Source: Egibacteraceae bacterium
Lineage (GTDB): Bacteria; Actinomycetota; Nitriliruptoria; Euzebyales; Egibacteraceae
Reading direction: 5' to 3'
NCBI GenBank assembly: GCA_035540635.1
Contig: DATLGH010000021.1
Coordinates: 1 to 64,000, forward strand
DNA: 64,000 bases
Below, in pieces: positions 6,611 through 15,736 of the stretch (position 1 is its first letter; every line of letters begins with the position of its first letter). The position numbers were made by a program, and so were the translations under genes. The notes under the pieces are model-generated. The model was not told the origin of the DNA, did not search any database, and saw nothing but the letters and a program-made list of their open reading frames with translations.

Positions 6611-8167
6611 TTACGCCTTGCCGCACAGGCGGTTGAAGTCGGCGACGTTGTTGCACTTCTCGAGGGCTGCGGAATGGCTGACCTTGCCCGCGGCGACGAG
6701 GTTGGCGAGGGACTGGTCCATGGTCACCATGCCGTGGGCCTTGCCGGCCTGGATCGCCGAGTACATCTGGTGGGTCTTGCCCTCGCGGATGAGGTTGCGG
6801 ATCGCCGGGGTGGCGACCATGACCTCGCACGCCGCCACCCGCCCGTGCCCGTCGGCGGTCTTCAGCAGCTGCTGGCAGACGACGCCCTGCAGGGCCCCGC
6901 CGAGCATGACGCGGATCTGCTCCTGTTGCTCGGGAGGGAACACGTCGACGACGCGGTCGACCGTCTGCGGCGCGTCCTGGGTGTGCAGCGTGCCGAACAC
7001 GAGGTGACCGGTCTCCGCGGCGGTGAGCGCCACCTGGATGGTCTCGAGGTCGCGCATCTCGCCGACGAGGATGACGTCGGGGTCCTGGCGCAGCACGTGC
7101 TTGAGCGCCTGGGCGAAGCTCAACGTGTCCGTGCCGAGCTCACGCTGGTTCACCACCGACCGCTTGTGGCTGTGGAGGAACTCGATCGGGTCCTCGACCG
7201 TCATGATGTGGGCGGCCCGCTCCCGGTTGATGACGTCGATGAGCGCGGCGAGCGTCGTGGACTTGCCCGACCCGGTGGGACCGGTCACGAGCACGAACCC
7301 CCGGGGCAGGTGCGCGAAGTTCACGATCTGCGGGGGGATCCCGAGGTCCTCGATGGACTTGATCTCGAACGGGATGACGCGCATCACCGAACCGATCGCG
7401 TCCCGCTGCTGGAAGACGTTCACGCGGAAGCGGGCGAGCTTCGGCACCGCGTAGGAGACGTCGAGCTCGAGCTCGTTCTCGAACCTCTCCCGCTGCTTCT
7501 GCGTGAGGATGCCGTAGAGCATCTTCTGCAGCTCGTCGGAGGTCATGACGGGGTAGCCGTCGAGCGGCTGCAGCTCGCCGTTGACCCGGATCATGGGCGG
7601 GACCCCGGCGGTGAGGTGGAGGTCCGAGCCGCCGTTCTTCAACAGCTCGGCGAGGACCGCGTCGAGGTCGACGGCCTGCTCCTGCTCGAAGGCGAGCAGG
7701 CCCGGTGCCGGCTCGGGGGCCGCCGGCGGCGCCGGGGGGTGGTGGTCGAGCGCCTCGATCGCCGCCGCGAGGTCGCTGCGGACGGCGAGCGCCGGCACCG
7801 CCTGCAGTCCGGTCAGGGACGTCACCTGGTCGAGGGCCGTGGTGTTGCTGGGGTCGGCCATCGCGACGATCACGTCGTGGTCCTGGCCGAACGCGACCGG
7901 GAGCGCGCCGAGCTCACGGATCACCTCCGGCGGCAGCAACGCCGCGGCCCGCGGGTCGACCGCACCGGGCGAGGTGTCGGCGAAGGCCATGCCGAGGTGG
8001 CGCGCGACGGTCGCGACGACCTGGGCCTCGGTCACCGCCCCCATCGCCACGAGGGTGCGGACGAGGGACGCGCCGTCGCCGCCGGTGGCGTGCGCGCTGG
8101 CGGTGCGCAGGGTCGGCTCGTCGACGAGTCCCTGGGCGAGGAGGAGCTGACCGAGTCCTATGCTCAT
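6611..8167 (-). CDS. pilT: Retraction ATPase PilT with an extra N-terminal domain
   Basis: 518 residues. Residues about 170-518 are a full PilT: LLKNGGSDLHLTAGVPP, Walker A GPTGSGKST (296-304), Walker B LVGEMRD (367-373), and the retraction signature AIRNLIREGKT (455-465) found in PilT but not PilB. The first 140 residues are unusual for PilT. They resemble the MshEN/GspE N-terminal domain that PilB carries and are joined by a Pro/Ala-rich linker (143-155). The Arg of the MshEN cyclic-di-GMP motif (RLGxxL) is missing in both repeats, so binding is doubtful. It lies 39 nt after pilB and 10 nt before pilC. Confidence 0.94.
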   Translation of the reverse strand: MSIGLGQLLLAQGLVDEPTLRTASAHATGGDGASLVRTLVAMGAVTEAQVVATVARHLGMAFADTSPGAVDPRAAALLPPEVIRELGALPVAFGQDHDVIVAMADPSNTTALDQVTSLTGLQAVPALAVRSDLAAAIEALDHHPPAPPAAPEPAPGLLAFEQEQAVDLDAVLAELLKNGGSDLHLTAGVPPMIRVNGELQPLDGYPVMTSDELQKMLYGILTQKQRERFENELELDVSYAVPKLARFRVNVFQQRDAIGSVMRVIPFEIKSIEDLGIPPQIVNFAHLPRGFVLVTGPTGSGKSTTLAALIDVINRERAAHIMTVEDPIEFLHSHKRSVVNQRELGTDTLSFAQALKHVLRQDPDVILVGEMRDLETIQVALTAAETGHLVFGTLHTQDAPQTVDRVVDVFPPEQQEQIRVMLGGALQGVVCQQLLKTADGHGRVAACEVMVATPAIRNLIREGKTHQMYSAIQAGKAHGMVTMDQSLANLVAAGKVSHSAALEKCNNVADFNRLCGKA

Positions 8168-8206
8168 GTGGGGAACCGTCGGCGCGCCGCCGCGCCGCCT
8201 TGAGCG

Positions 8207-9892
8207 TCACACCACCACACGCGCGATCTCCTCCAGGGTCGTGAGCCCCAGGAGCACCTTCATGAGGCCGTCCTCGCGCAGGCTGCGCATGCCCTGGGCA
8301 CGGGCGGTCTTGGCGACGTCCTCCGTAGACGCGCGCGCGACGATGAGCCGCTCGATCTCCTCGCTGACGAGCATGACCTCGTGGACCGCGAGACGGCCCC
8401 GGTAGCCGGTGCCGCTGCAGCTCGCGCACCCGACGGACCGGTAGAGCAGCGGCAGCTCCCGGTCGTCGACCGCAAGCCCCGCCGCGCGCAGCTCGTCCCA
8501 GGTCGGCTGGTAGGGCTCCTTGCACTTCCCGCACAGGCGGCGCGCGAGGCGCTGAGCGAGCACGCAGTCGACCGCTGAGGCGACGAGGAAGGGGTCGATC
8601 CGCATCTCGGTGAGGCGCGTCACGGCGGAGGGGGCGTCGTTCGTGTGCAGCGTCGACAGGACGAGGTGGCCGGTGAGCGCGGCCTCCATCCCGATCTGGG
8701 CGGTCTCGTGGTCGCGCATCTCGCCGACGAGCACGACGTCGGGGTCCTGGCGGAGGATGGAACGCAGCGCCGAGGGGAACGTCAGCCCGCCCTTCGGGTT
8801 GATCTGGACCTGGCTGATGCCCGCCAGGCGGTACTCGACAGGGTCCTCGACGGTGACGCAGTTCACCTCCGGCCGGCTGATGATGTTCAGCGTCGCGTAC
8901 AGCGTCGTCGACTTTCCCGACCCCGTCGGCCCCGTGACGAGGATCATGCCGTAGGGCTTCGTGAAGCTGCGCTCGTAGCGCGCGTAGTTGTCGTCGTGGA
9001 AGCCCAGGTCGGACAGCCGCAGGAGCACCGACGACTTGTCGAGGATGCGCATGACGACCTTCTCGCCCGCCACCGTCGGCAGGGTCGACACACGCAGGTC
9101 GATGCTCTTGCCGCCGGTCTTGAGGCTGATCCGCCCGTCCTGGGGGATACGCCGCTCGGCGATGTCGAGCTCGGCCATGATCTTCAGGCGACTGACGACG
9201 CCCGCGTGGATCTTCTTGCTCTGCGTGGTGACCTCGTGCAGGACGCCGTCGACCCGGTAGCGCACCCGCAGGTCGTGGTCCTGCGGCTCGATGTGGATGT
9301 CGGAGGCGCGGTCCTGGACCGCCTGGGCGATGAGGGCGTTCACGAACTTCACGATGGGCGCGTCGTCGACGACCTCGTTCAGCGCGTCGAGGTCGTCACC
9401 GCTCTCGTCGCCCTCGAGCTGGTCGACCACGTCGAGGACCGAATCGCCCGACCGGGCGTAGCGGTCGATGGCGGCCGCGATGTCGGTGCGGGTCGCCACG
9501 ACCGGATGGACGTCACGGTCGGTGCTCGTGCGGATGTCGTCGAGGGCGAGCACGTTCGACGGGTCGCTCATCGCCACGACGAGGCGCCCGTCGGGGTCGT
9601 AGGCGATCGGCAGCACCCCGTAGCGACGGCACAGCTGGGCCGGCAGGCTCGCCGCGGCGAGCGTGTCGACCTGCCGGTCGGTGAGGTCGACGAACTCGAG
9701 CCCGAGCTGCTGGGCGAGCGCCGCGACGAGACCGGCCTCCGTGCACATCCCGAGCTCGATGAGGACCCGCCCGAGCGACTTCCCGGCGCGCTGCTGCTCC
9801 GCGCGCGCCCGGTGCAGGTCGGCCGGGGAGAGAAGGCCCGCGGCGAGGAGCACCTCGGCGAGCTGCTGCTGCTGGGTCGTCGAGGCTGGCAT
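8207..9892 (-). CDS. pilB: Pilus extension ATPase PilB
   Basis: 561 residues. The MshEN domain (about 8-140) holds two copies of the LxxxLxxxGL...LxxALxxQ pattern. The catalytic core has Walker A GPTGSGKST (321-329), an Asp box, Walker B LVGEMRD (388-394) and a His box. A zinc site is formed by Cys454, 457, 489 and 492, as in GspE/PilB. It powers pilin addition at PilC. The second MshEN repeat keeps LG but has Ser where cyclic-di-GMP binders have Arg, so binding is uncertain. The start ATG at 9890-9892 overlaps the previous stop by 1 nt. Confidence 0.96.
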   Translation of the reverse strand: MPASTTQQQQLAEVLLAAGLLSPADLHRARAEQQRAGKSLGRVLIELGMCTEAGLVAALAQQLGLEFVDLTDRQVDTLAAASLPAQLCRRYGVLPIAYDPDGRLVVAMSDPSNVLALDDIRTSTDRDVHPVVATRTDIAAAIDRYARSGDSVLDVVDQLEGDESGDDLDALNEVVDDAPIVKFVNALIAQAVQDRASDIHIEPQDHDLRVRYRVDGVLHEVTTQSKKIHAGVVSRLKIMAELDIAERRIPQDGRISLKTGGKSIDLRVSTLPTVAGEKVVMRILDKSSVLLRLSDLGFHDDNYARYERSFTKPYGMILVTGPTGSGKSTTLYATLNIISRPEVNCVTVEDPVEYRLAGISQVQINPKGGLTFPSALRSILRQDPDVVLVGEMRDHETAQIGMEAALTGHLVLSTLHTNDAPSAVTRLTEMRIDPFLVASAVDCVLAQRLARRLCGKCKEPYQPTWDELRAAGLAVDDRELPLLYRSVGCASCSGTGYRGRLAVHEVMLVSEEIERLIVARASTEDVAKTARAQGMRSLREDGLMKVLLGLTTLEEIARVVV

Positions 9893-11202
9893 CACTGCTC
9901 CTGCCATCGCGTGACGAAGTACTGGCCGGTCGAGATGCCGTCGAGCAGGTCCTCGTCGTAGTGGAACTCCCAGCCGCCCTGGTTGAGCACCACCCGGCAC
10001 GCGAGCGCCCCGTAGATCTCCACCTGCGCGTTGGACTGCTGGTTGCCGCACGAGGCGTCGGGGGCGTAGATCGCCGCGGCGATCTTCGCGTGCTGGCGGA
10101 TCTGCACCGCGGCGAGCACGTTGCTGCCGGACGCGGTCTCGTCCTTCGCGAGGGTGAAGATCTGCAGGCGCCGGGCGGCCGGGCGGTTCGGGGCGGCGGG
10201 GAACCCGCCAGCGCAGGCGTTGCAGGCCACGCGCACCGCCCCCTCGACCTTGATGCGGTCGCGCACGACGACGACGAGGCCGTTGTCCGCGGTGACCGTG
10301 GTGGGCAGCCGCGTGTTGACGTCGAACACGAGCTCCCCGAAGCAGTGGTAGGCGCCGATCTCGGGGTGCGAGGCGGGGCTGGTCGGCGCGAACACCGCCT
10401 GTCGGTTGCTGCCCGATCCGGTGGCATGGTCAGACGCCTTCCACGTCGGGAAGCCCGCGCACCCGGCGAGGAGATCCTCGACGAGTGGGACCGACCCACG
10501 GATGTCGAGCGGCTCGTCGACGTTCTCGCGGAAGGGCGTCCGGCAGAACTGCGAGGTCGCCTGGGTGCACCGGGCGGGGCCGTTGTTCTCCGGGTTGGCC
10601 CAGTCGTGCACCCGCACACGGTCCGCGTAGTTCGACGTCGCGCTCGACGAGCCGACCTCGATGTTGCCGTTCGAGGCGATGATCCCGAAGCAGCTGATCG
10701 ACGACGGCGGCGAGCAGCGTGTCTGCGTGCGGCTGTTGTACGAGTCGGCCTTGTTGCCGCCCGTGAAGTTGATCCCGAGGTGCGTGGCAAGCGACGCGTT
10801 GAAGATCGGCCGGTCGGTGAGCTGCGCGACAACCGTCCGTTCCGCCTCGTTGGGGCCCGTCCCGGTCGAGGTCACGACCCATTGCCCAGAGGGTTGCCGG
10901 GCAGCGGTCCAGGCGTAGTCGTAGCCGTTCGCCGTGCCGCTGCCCTGGGCGGTCGCTCCCGTCACGAGGTGGTTGTTCACCCGGAAGGTCGCCTCCTCCA
11001 CGCCGGCTTCGGCTGCATGGAGGACGGTCGTGAACTCGTTGTCGAAGCGCGTGGAACGCTGATCGGCGTTTGTGCGGGCGAACACCACCGTGGTCAGCCC
11101 CGCCATGATGATGGTCACGAGCAGCGCGAGGGGGACCGACCCGCGGTCGGAGGCGAAAGCCCGACGAGGCGCGCTGAGCAGCGGGGAAGGTCGTTCAGGC
11201 AT
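9892..11202 (-). CDS. PilX-like pilus-associated membrane protein
   Basis: 436 residues. One N-terminal hydrophobic helix (about 22-43, after DRGSVPLALL) is followed by a stretch around AAEAGVEEATFRV that recalls PilX N-terminal domains. A long polar, Cys-containing ectodomain follows and ends in a region rich in beta strands. The helix lacks the Gly|Phe and Glu+5 of true prepilins, so it is not an obvious prepilin peptidase substrate. Its place between PilB and two minor prepilins suggests a tip or priming role. It overlaps the upstream minor pilin gene by 8 nt and pilB by 1 nt. The function is inferred from context. Confidence 0.65.
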   Translation of the reverse strand: MPERPSPLLSAPRRAFASDRGSVPLALLVTIIMAGLTTVVFARTNADQRSTRFDNEFTTVLHAAEAGVEEATFRVNNHLVTGATAQGSGTANGYDYAWTAARQPSGQWVVTSTGTGPNEAERTVVAQLTDRPIFNASLATHLGINFTGGNKADSYNSRTQTRCSPPSSISCFGIIASNGNIEVGSSSATSNYADRVRVHDWANPENNGPARCTQATSQFCRTPFRENVDEPLDIRGSVPLVEDLLAGCAGFPTWKASDHATGSGSNRQAVFAPTSPASHPEIGAYHCFGELVFDVNTRLPTTVTADNGLVVVVRDRIKVEGAVRVACNACAGGFPAAPNRPAARRLQIFTLAKDETASGSNVLAAVQIRQHAKIAAAIYAPDASCGNQQSNAQVEIYGALACRVVLNQGGWEFHYDEDLLDGISTGQYFVTRWQEQ

Positions 11203-11833
11203 TGCGCAGCACCACCCGTGTGACGACTTCGATGGGGGGACCCTGGCCGACGTCGCGCCGCACCCGCAGGCCGACCTCGACGATCTCGGCGAGGGCCGCG
11301 GCCGGGGCGGGGCCGCCCACGTACGCGCCGGTGCTGTTCGTGCACCCGGTGACGCACGACCCGTCGGAGGCGCGGTAGGAGAACAGCGGCTGGGAGGCGC
11401 CGTTCACGAGCCCGGCCATGAGCGTGCGCGACCTGTCGCTCGTCGGTGTGCTCGTCAGGGAGGCGGTGGCGTCCCACACCCTGCGGCGCTCGATCAGCCG
11501 GCCGGCCGACAGCGTGTAGGTGTAGCGGATGCGCCTGGTCCCCCGCAGCACGTCCGTCTCGAGCCTCTCCGGGGAGGCCGCGATCAGGGCGGTGTTCACC
11601 GCGTCGCGCGAGTCCGCGGCCCGGACGTGGCGGCCGACGCCGATCATGGTGTGGTGGATGGCGGTCAGCGCCTGCACCCGCGACTCCGTGTGACGGGTGA
11701 CTCGATGCGCCGACACGACGCCGGTGAGCACGATTCCGCCGATCACCGCCATGAGCAGGGTGACGACGAGCAGCTCGACGAGCGTGATGCCCTCTTCCCC
11801 GCGCAGCCGGGACGCGCCGCTCACAGGGCGCAC
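11195..11833 (-). CDS. Minor prepilin, PilW-like
   Basis: 212 residues with a class III prepilin signal: a basic leader ending EEG, then ITLVELLVVTLLMAVIGGIV, with Glu at +5, so the cut is after Gly15. The ectodomain is polar with one Cys pair (SCVTGC). Minor pilins of this type prime filament assembly together with PilV- and PilX-like partners. It overlaps the upstream PilV-like gene by 13 nt and the PilX-like gene by 8 nt, so the three are likely coupled. The W-type label is by gene order. Confidence 0.8.
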   Translation of the reverse strand: MRPVSGASRLRGEEGITLVELLVVTLLMAVIGGIVLTGVVSAHRVTRHTESRVQALTAIHHTMIGVGRHVRAADSRDAVNTALIAASPERLETDVLRGTRRIRYTYTLSAGRLIERRRVWDATASLTSTPTSDRSRTLMAGLVNGASQPLFSYRASDGSCVTGCTNSTGAYVGGPAPAAALAEIVEVGLRVRRDVGQGPPIEVVTRVVLRNA

Positions 11834-12990
11834 TCCTCGTCGACGGTGACCGATACCGCGGAGGCCGCGGTCGCGGTCGCGCCGTCCGATCCCCTCACGC
11901 CGGTGACGGTGACCGTGGTCGAGCCGCCGTAGGAGCCGCCCGGGATCTCCGCCTCGAGCGACGATCCGGACTGCGTCGCCTCGACCATGCGGGCCTTAGT
12001 CGTGCCACCGCTCCACGACACGGTGACGACGTCCTCCTCGACGAGGCCGTCGATGTGCATGGCGACCCGCACCGGTGGGGTGGGTTGGCTCGGGGCGACG
12101 CAGACGGAGGTGGGTGCGACGTCGAGGCTCGTGACCGCAACAGGCTGCAGGAAGCGCACGAGCGTCGTGCCGAGCACCTCCTGCTCGTAGGGCGTCGCCC
12201 GGGTCGCCACGAACGTGAACAGGACGTCGCCGTTCGGGAACGTGTGCCCGTGCGCGCCGGTGACCGCACCGGCCCAGTTGAGGCGGTCGGTGCTGCCGAG
12301 CGACTGGACGGTGTTCGCGCTCGCGCCCCGTTGGACGTAGCGCGCGACCACGAAGTCGGCCTTGGCCGACGTGAGCGAGGCGAGGTCGAGCTGGCCGTTG
12401 CGGGCGGCGTCGAGCGTGCCGTCGGCGTTGAGGTAGACGAGGGTGGGGCGCACCTCGAGCAGGCTCAGGACGAAGTCGCTCGGCGTCTGCTCGTCGGGGT
12501 TCGGGGTGCGCAGCGACTCGACGGTGATGCTTCGCGGCACCCCCCGGTCGGACCAGTCGACCGCGACGACGAGGCGCTTGTAGTCGCCGACCTGGCTCGT
12601 CTGCGTGTTGTCGATCCAGGTGATGGAACGGCGGACGGTGAAGACCACCCCGCCGCGCGGGGCGATCGTCTCGACCGGCAGCGGCGCGCGCGTCGCTGCC
12701 GGGCGTCGGGCTTCGAGGACGACGGTGCCGGCGGGCATGGCTTGACCGAAGTTGTCGTCGCCGTAGAAGCCGACGCGGTCCCAGGGCAGCACGCGCAGGT
12801 TCTCGAGCTCCTCGTTGGCCAGGGCGGTCGCTTTCGTCCGCCCCTCCGCCTGCTGTAGCGCCCCCAGGGCGGTGGTGAAGAAGCCCGCTGAGGCGCTCAT
12901 GACGACGCCGAGGATGGCGAACGCCACGAGCATCTCCACCAGGGAGATGCCGTCGTCGCCGGCGAGGCGACGACGGAGGGTGGTCTTCAT
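11821..12990 (-). CDS. Minor prepilin, PilV-like, with a large ectodomain
   Basis: 389 residues. The prepilin signal GDDG|ISLVEMLVAFAILGVV (Gly14 cut, Glu at +5) is followed by the ANEELENLR stretch common in PilV/PulI-type pseudopilins. The ectodomain is unusually long. Its C-terminal 100 residues contain two Thr/Ser/Val-rich segments that look like an immunoglobulin-like beta-sandwich, a plausible adhesion module. The ATG at 12988-12990 sits 9 nt after GGAG. First of the minor pilin trio; 74 nt separate it from the GTPase gene upstream. Confidence 0.82.
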   Translation of the reverse strand: MKTTLRRRLAGDDGISLVEMLVAFAILGVVMSASAGFFTTALGALQQAEGRTKATALANEELENLRVLPWDRVGFYGDDNFGQAMPAGTVVLEARRPAATRAPLPVETIAPRGGVVFTVRRSITWIDNTQTSQVGDYKRLVVAVDWSDRGVPRSITVESLRTPNPDEQTPSDFVLSLLEVRPTLVYLNADGTLDAARNGQLDLASLTSAKADFVVARYVQRGASANTVQSLGSTDRLNWAGAVTGAHGHTFPNGDVLFTFVATRATPYEQEVLGTTLVRFLQPVAVTSLDVAPTSVCVAPSQPTPPVRVAMHIDGLVEEDVVTVSWSGGTTKARMVEATQSGSSLEAEIPGGSYGGSTTVTVTGVRGSDGATATAASAVSVTVDEECAL

Positions 12991-13064
12991 GGACGGGCGC
13001 TCCGGGTCAGGGTCGGTCGTGTCCCTCTGGCTATCGGCCGTTCCCGCCTCCCGGTTGAGCGACG

Positions 13065-13646
13065 TCACACCGCAGCCGTCGCCTCCACCTCGTCGAGCAC
13101 CGCCAGGAGGAGCTCGACGAGCAGGCCCTTCACCGACTCCCGGTCGCGCGCGTCGCACATGACGACGCGGACGGACGGTGGTGCCCCGATGCGGCGCCGG
13201 ACCGTCTCGACGTCGGCCGGGGTCAGGGCCGCGCACTTGTTGAGGCCGACGACGTAGGGCACCTGCGCGATGTCGCGGAAGAACGCGAGGATGTCTGCGG
13301 CCTCGGCGATGCTGTCGTCGCGCTGGGCGTCGACGAGGACCACGAACCCGAGCATCCCCTCGGCGAGGATCTGCCACATGAAGTCGAAGCGCTTCTGCCC
13401 GGGCGTGCCGAACAGGTAGAGCACGAGCTCCGGGTCGATGGTGATGCGCCCGAAGTCCATGGCGACGGTCGTCTGACGCTTGCGCACCCTGTCGGCGTCG
13501 GTGACGTCCCGCTCCGTTGACAGGACCGCGACCTCGCTGATCGTGCGGATGAGCGAGGTCTTGCCGGCCGCGAAGGGTCCGGTGACGACGATCTTGACCG
13601 ATCGGCTCGCGTCACGGCCCTTGCGCTCGGTCGCCTGGGGGCGCAT
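13065..13646 (-). CDS. Ras-like GTPase of the MglA/CvnD type
   Basis: 193 residues. The P-loop is GPFAAGKTS (23-31). The switch II motif reads GTPGQ (80-84), where most small GTPases have DTPGQ or DTAGQ. The base-recognition motif is NKCA (136-139) instead of NKxD, so nucleotide specificity or rate may differ. Homologues are the CvnD proteins of actinobacterial conservons and, more distantly, MglA, which sets cell polarity of type IV pili in Myxococcus. AAGGGGG lies 4 nt before the ATG at 13646; a GTG one codon earlier is possible. It directly follows the roadblock-domain gene, its expected regulator. Confidence 0.88.
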   Translation of the reverse strand: MRPQATERKGRDASRSVKIVVTGPFAAGKTSLIRTISEVAVLSTERDVTDADRVRKRQTTVAMDFGRITIDPELVLYLFGTPGQKRFDFMWQILAEGMLGFVVLVDAQRDDSIAEAADILAFFRDIAQVPYVVGLNKCAALTPADVETVRRRIGAPPSVRVVMCDARDRESVKGLLVELLLAVLDEVEATAAV

Positions 13647-15637
13647 CACACCCCCTTGACGCCGTCGATGAGCCGGAGCAGCAGCCCCTTGCTCACATCC
13701 TGGTCCCTGGTGAGGCGGCGCGCGGCCGCGGCGCCGTCAGGAGCGCGGGGGGCGGGAGGCGCCTCGACGGGGTCGTCGAGGCCAAGGGCGGCCAGCTCGC
13801 GCGCCATGGACGCCCGGTCGACGTCGCGGGCTGCGGCGAGGGGTCGCGGTTCGGGCACCGCCACTGGGGCCGCCTCGGAGCGCTGCGCTGCGGAGGCCGC
13901 CGTGACGACCGGGGGCTCCGCCGCGAACCCGGCGTGCTGCAGCCGCTGGCGCAGCGTCGTGAGGCGCTCGCGGGCGGGGTCGTCGCCCGGGAACGGGGCG
14001 GCGGGCCCCGCCGGTCCGCCGACGGCCCCGGCGGGCTCCTCACCAGCCGCCGGCCCGGTGGGCGGCTCGCCGGTGAAGCCCTCCGGGGTCGCCTCGTCCG
14101 CCGGGGAGGGCACCGGCTCGAGCGTCTCCTCCCCGGGCAGGCCCACCGGCTCGGCGGGGCTCAACGGCTCCTCGGTCGGGTCCTGCGCCATGAAGAAGGC
14201 CAGCGGGTCAGGGTCAGGAGCCTCGTGGCGGTCCGGGGGACCCACCGGGTCCCGCGTCGCCAGCTCCACGGGGACCGGCACCGGCAGCCGGGTCGCCTCG
14301 TCATCGAGCAGGCCGACCGGCTCGATGAGCCGCTCCGCCGGCATGGCCGCCGGCTCGGCAGCCCCGACATCGGCGGGCGACGGGTGGACGATGCCGGAGG
14401 GCTCCGGCGTGGGGGTGCGCGCCTCGCCCTCGTCGAGGCGCCGCAGCGCCTCGTGACGGGCGCGGGCCGGGGACCACGACTCCGTGCCGGAGCGGACCGT
14501 CAGCAGGCCGGCGTCGACCAGGCCCGCGACGATCTGGGCGGTCCTGAACTCTCCCTGCCCGGTCAGCTCCGCGAGGTCCGCGGCGGAGCGGCCGCCCTCC
14601 ACCATCGCGACGAGGCGCCACTGCGCGGCGTCGAGGGCGACCGTCCCGGCGCGCAGGTCGGTGGTGAGTGCGACGACGGAACCCGGCGGGGGCAGGAGTC
14701 GGGCGATACGCTCCCACTCGTCGAGGCGCCGGGTGCTCTCGGCGATGAGCTCGTCGACCACCACGGTCACGAGACCCGGAGCGGTGGCCGGCGCCGAGTC
14801 GAAGGCGAAACCGCCGTCCTCGACGCGCATGAGCGTGAAGACCGCGTCGGCGATCTGCTCGCGCACGACCTCCCGGAGGGTCTCCTCGGCGCCGGCGCGG
14901 TCACCTGTCAGCTCTCCCGCGAGCGACGCGAGGTCGCCGCTGCGCTGCGCGGCGAGCACACGGTCGAGGCCCGCCGGGTTGATGACGCCGCGGTCGAGCA
15001 GGCGCGCGCCGAGCTGCAGCCGCCCGACGTCGGACACCGCGAAGCACACCGCGCCCTCGTCGAAGTGCACCTGTCCCTCGCCGTGGCTGACGGCGACGCG
15101 GAGGACGCCGGTCTTGCCGGTGAGGGCGAGCAGACGGAAGACGTCGGGGAGGCGGAACTCGTTCAACCGGCCTTCGAGCATGTCGCGCCCGCTTCCTACT
15201 CGACCCAGGGCGCGAACCCGGCGTCGACCGGGGCTGCGCCGTTGGGCGGCCTGCTCGACCGGCTGGGCGAGGATCGTGCCGATGACCTCCGCCGACCGGC
15301 GCATCTCGTAGATCATGAAGCCGATCTTGGCGGACCGGCCGGTCACCGCTGCCAGGACCGCCTGGTCACGGGCGGACATGAGGAAGACGAACCCGAACTC
15401 CCCCTCCACGAACAGCTGGCGCATCTCGCCTCGCCCGAGCCCGACAGCCGCCTGCTCGCCGAGGGAGAGCAGCGCCGCCGACATCGCGCCCACCCGGTCC
15501 TCCTCCATGCCCTCCGGCAGCGCGGAGACCATCGCGAGGCCGTCGAAGCTCACCACCGCGGCGGCCTCGACGTCGGGTGACGTCTGGAGGAAGTCGTTCA
15601 GCGCCGCGGCGAGCCGCTCGGCCTTCGTGTCGCTCAT
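13646..15637 (-). CDS. Roadblock/LC7 - DUF4388 fusion with a long acidic tail
   Basis: 663 residues. Residues 1-125 form a roadblock/LC7 domain (AAVVSFDGLAMVSAL, FVFLMSARDQAVLAAVTG), the fold of MglB-type GTPase regulators. Residues about 153-310 form a DUF4388/PATAN domain (MLEGRLNEFRLPDVFRLLAL). A winged-helix-like segment follows at about 335-395. From 400 to 610 the chain is low-complexity Pro/Glu/Ala, ending in a short ordered tail. In most genomes the first two domains are separate genes. Met153 (codon at 15179-15181) has AGGAAG upstream and could initiate a second, shorter product. GAGG lies 5 nt before the ATG at 15637. The GTPase start overlaps its stop. It probably regulates the adjacent GTPase. 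Confidence 0.85.
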   Translation of the reverse strand: MSDTKAERLAAALNDFLQTSPDVEAAAVVSFDGLAMVSALPEGMEEDRVGAMSAALLSLGEQAAVGLGRGEMRQLFVEGEFGFVFLMSARDQAVLAAVTGRSAKIGFMIYEMRRSAEVIGTILAQPVEQAAQRRSPGRRRVRALGRVGSGRDMLEGRLNEFRLPDVFRLLALTGKTGVLRVAVSHGEGQVHFDEGAVCFAVSDVGRLQLGARLLDRGVINPAGLDRVLAAQRSGDLASLAGELTGDRAGAEETLREVVREQIADAVFTLMRVEDGGFAFDSAPATAPGLVTVVVDELIAESTRRLDEWERIARLLPPPGSVVALTTDLRAGTVALDAAQWRLVAMVEGGRSAADLAELTGQGEFRTAQIVAGLVDAGLLTVRSGTESWSPARARHEALRRLDEGEARTPTPEPSGIVHPSPADVGAAEPAAMPAERLIEPVGLLDDEATRLPVPVPVELATRDPVGPPDRHEAPDPDPLAFFMAQDPTEEPLSPAEPVGLPGEETLEPVPSPADEATPEGFTGEPPTGPAAGEEPAGAVGGPAGPAAPFPGDDPARERLTTLRQRLQHAGFAAEPPVVTAASAAQRSEAAPVAVPEPRPLAAARDVDRASMARELAALGLDDPVEAPPAPRAPDGAAAARRLTRDQDVSKGLLLRLIDGVKGV

Positions 15638-15736
15638 GGGATCCTCGGGGTGCTCGGGGGGAGTCCCCGAGAGCATCGGCAGGTGCCCGCCCGGCCTTGA
15701 CCCCGCCTGCTGCCGCCTCGTCGGCGGCTCAGGAGG

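Noticed and set aside
8207-9892. PilB as a c-di-GMP binder
   Set aside because: Both MshEN repeats lack the conserved Arg, so binding is not claimed.
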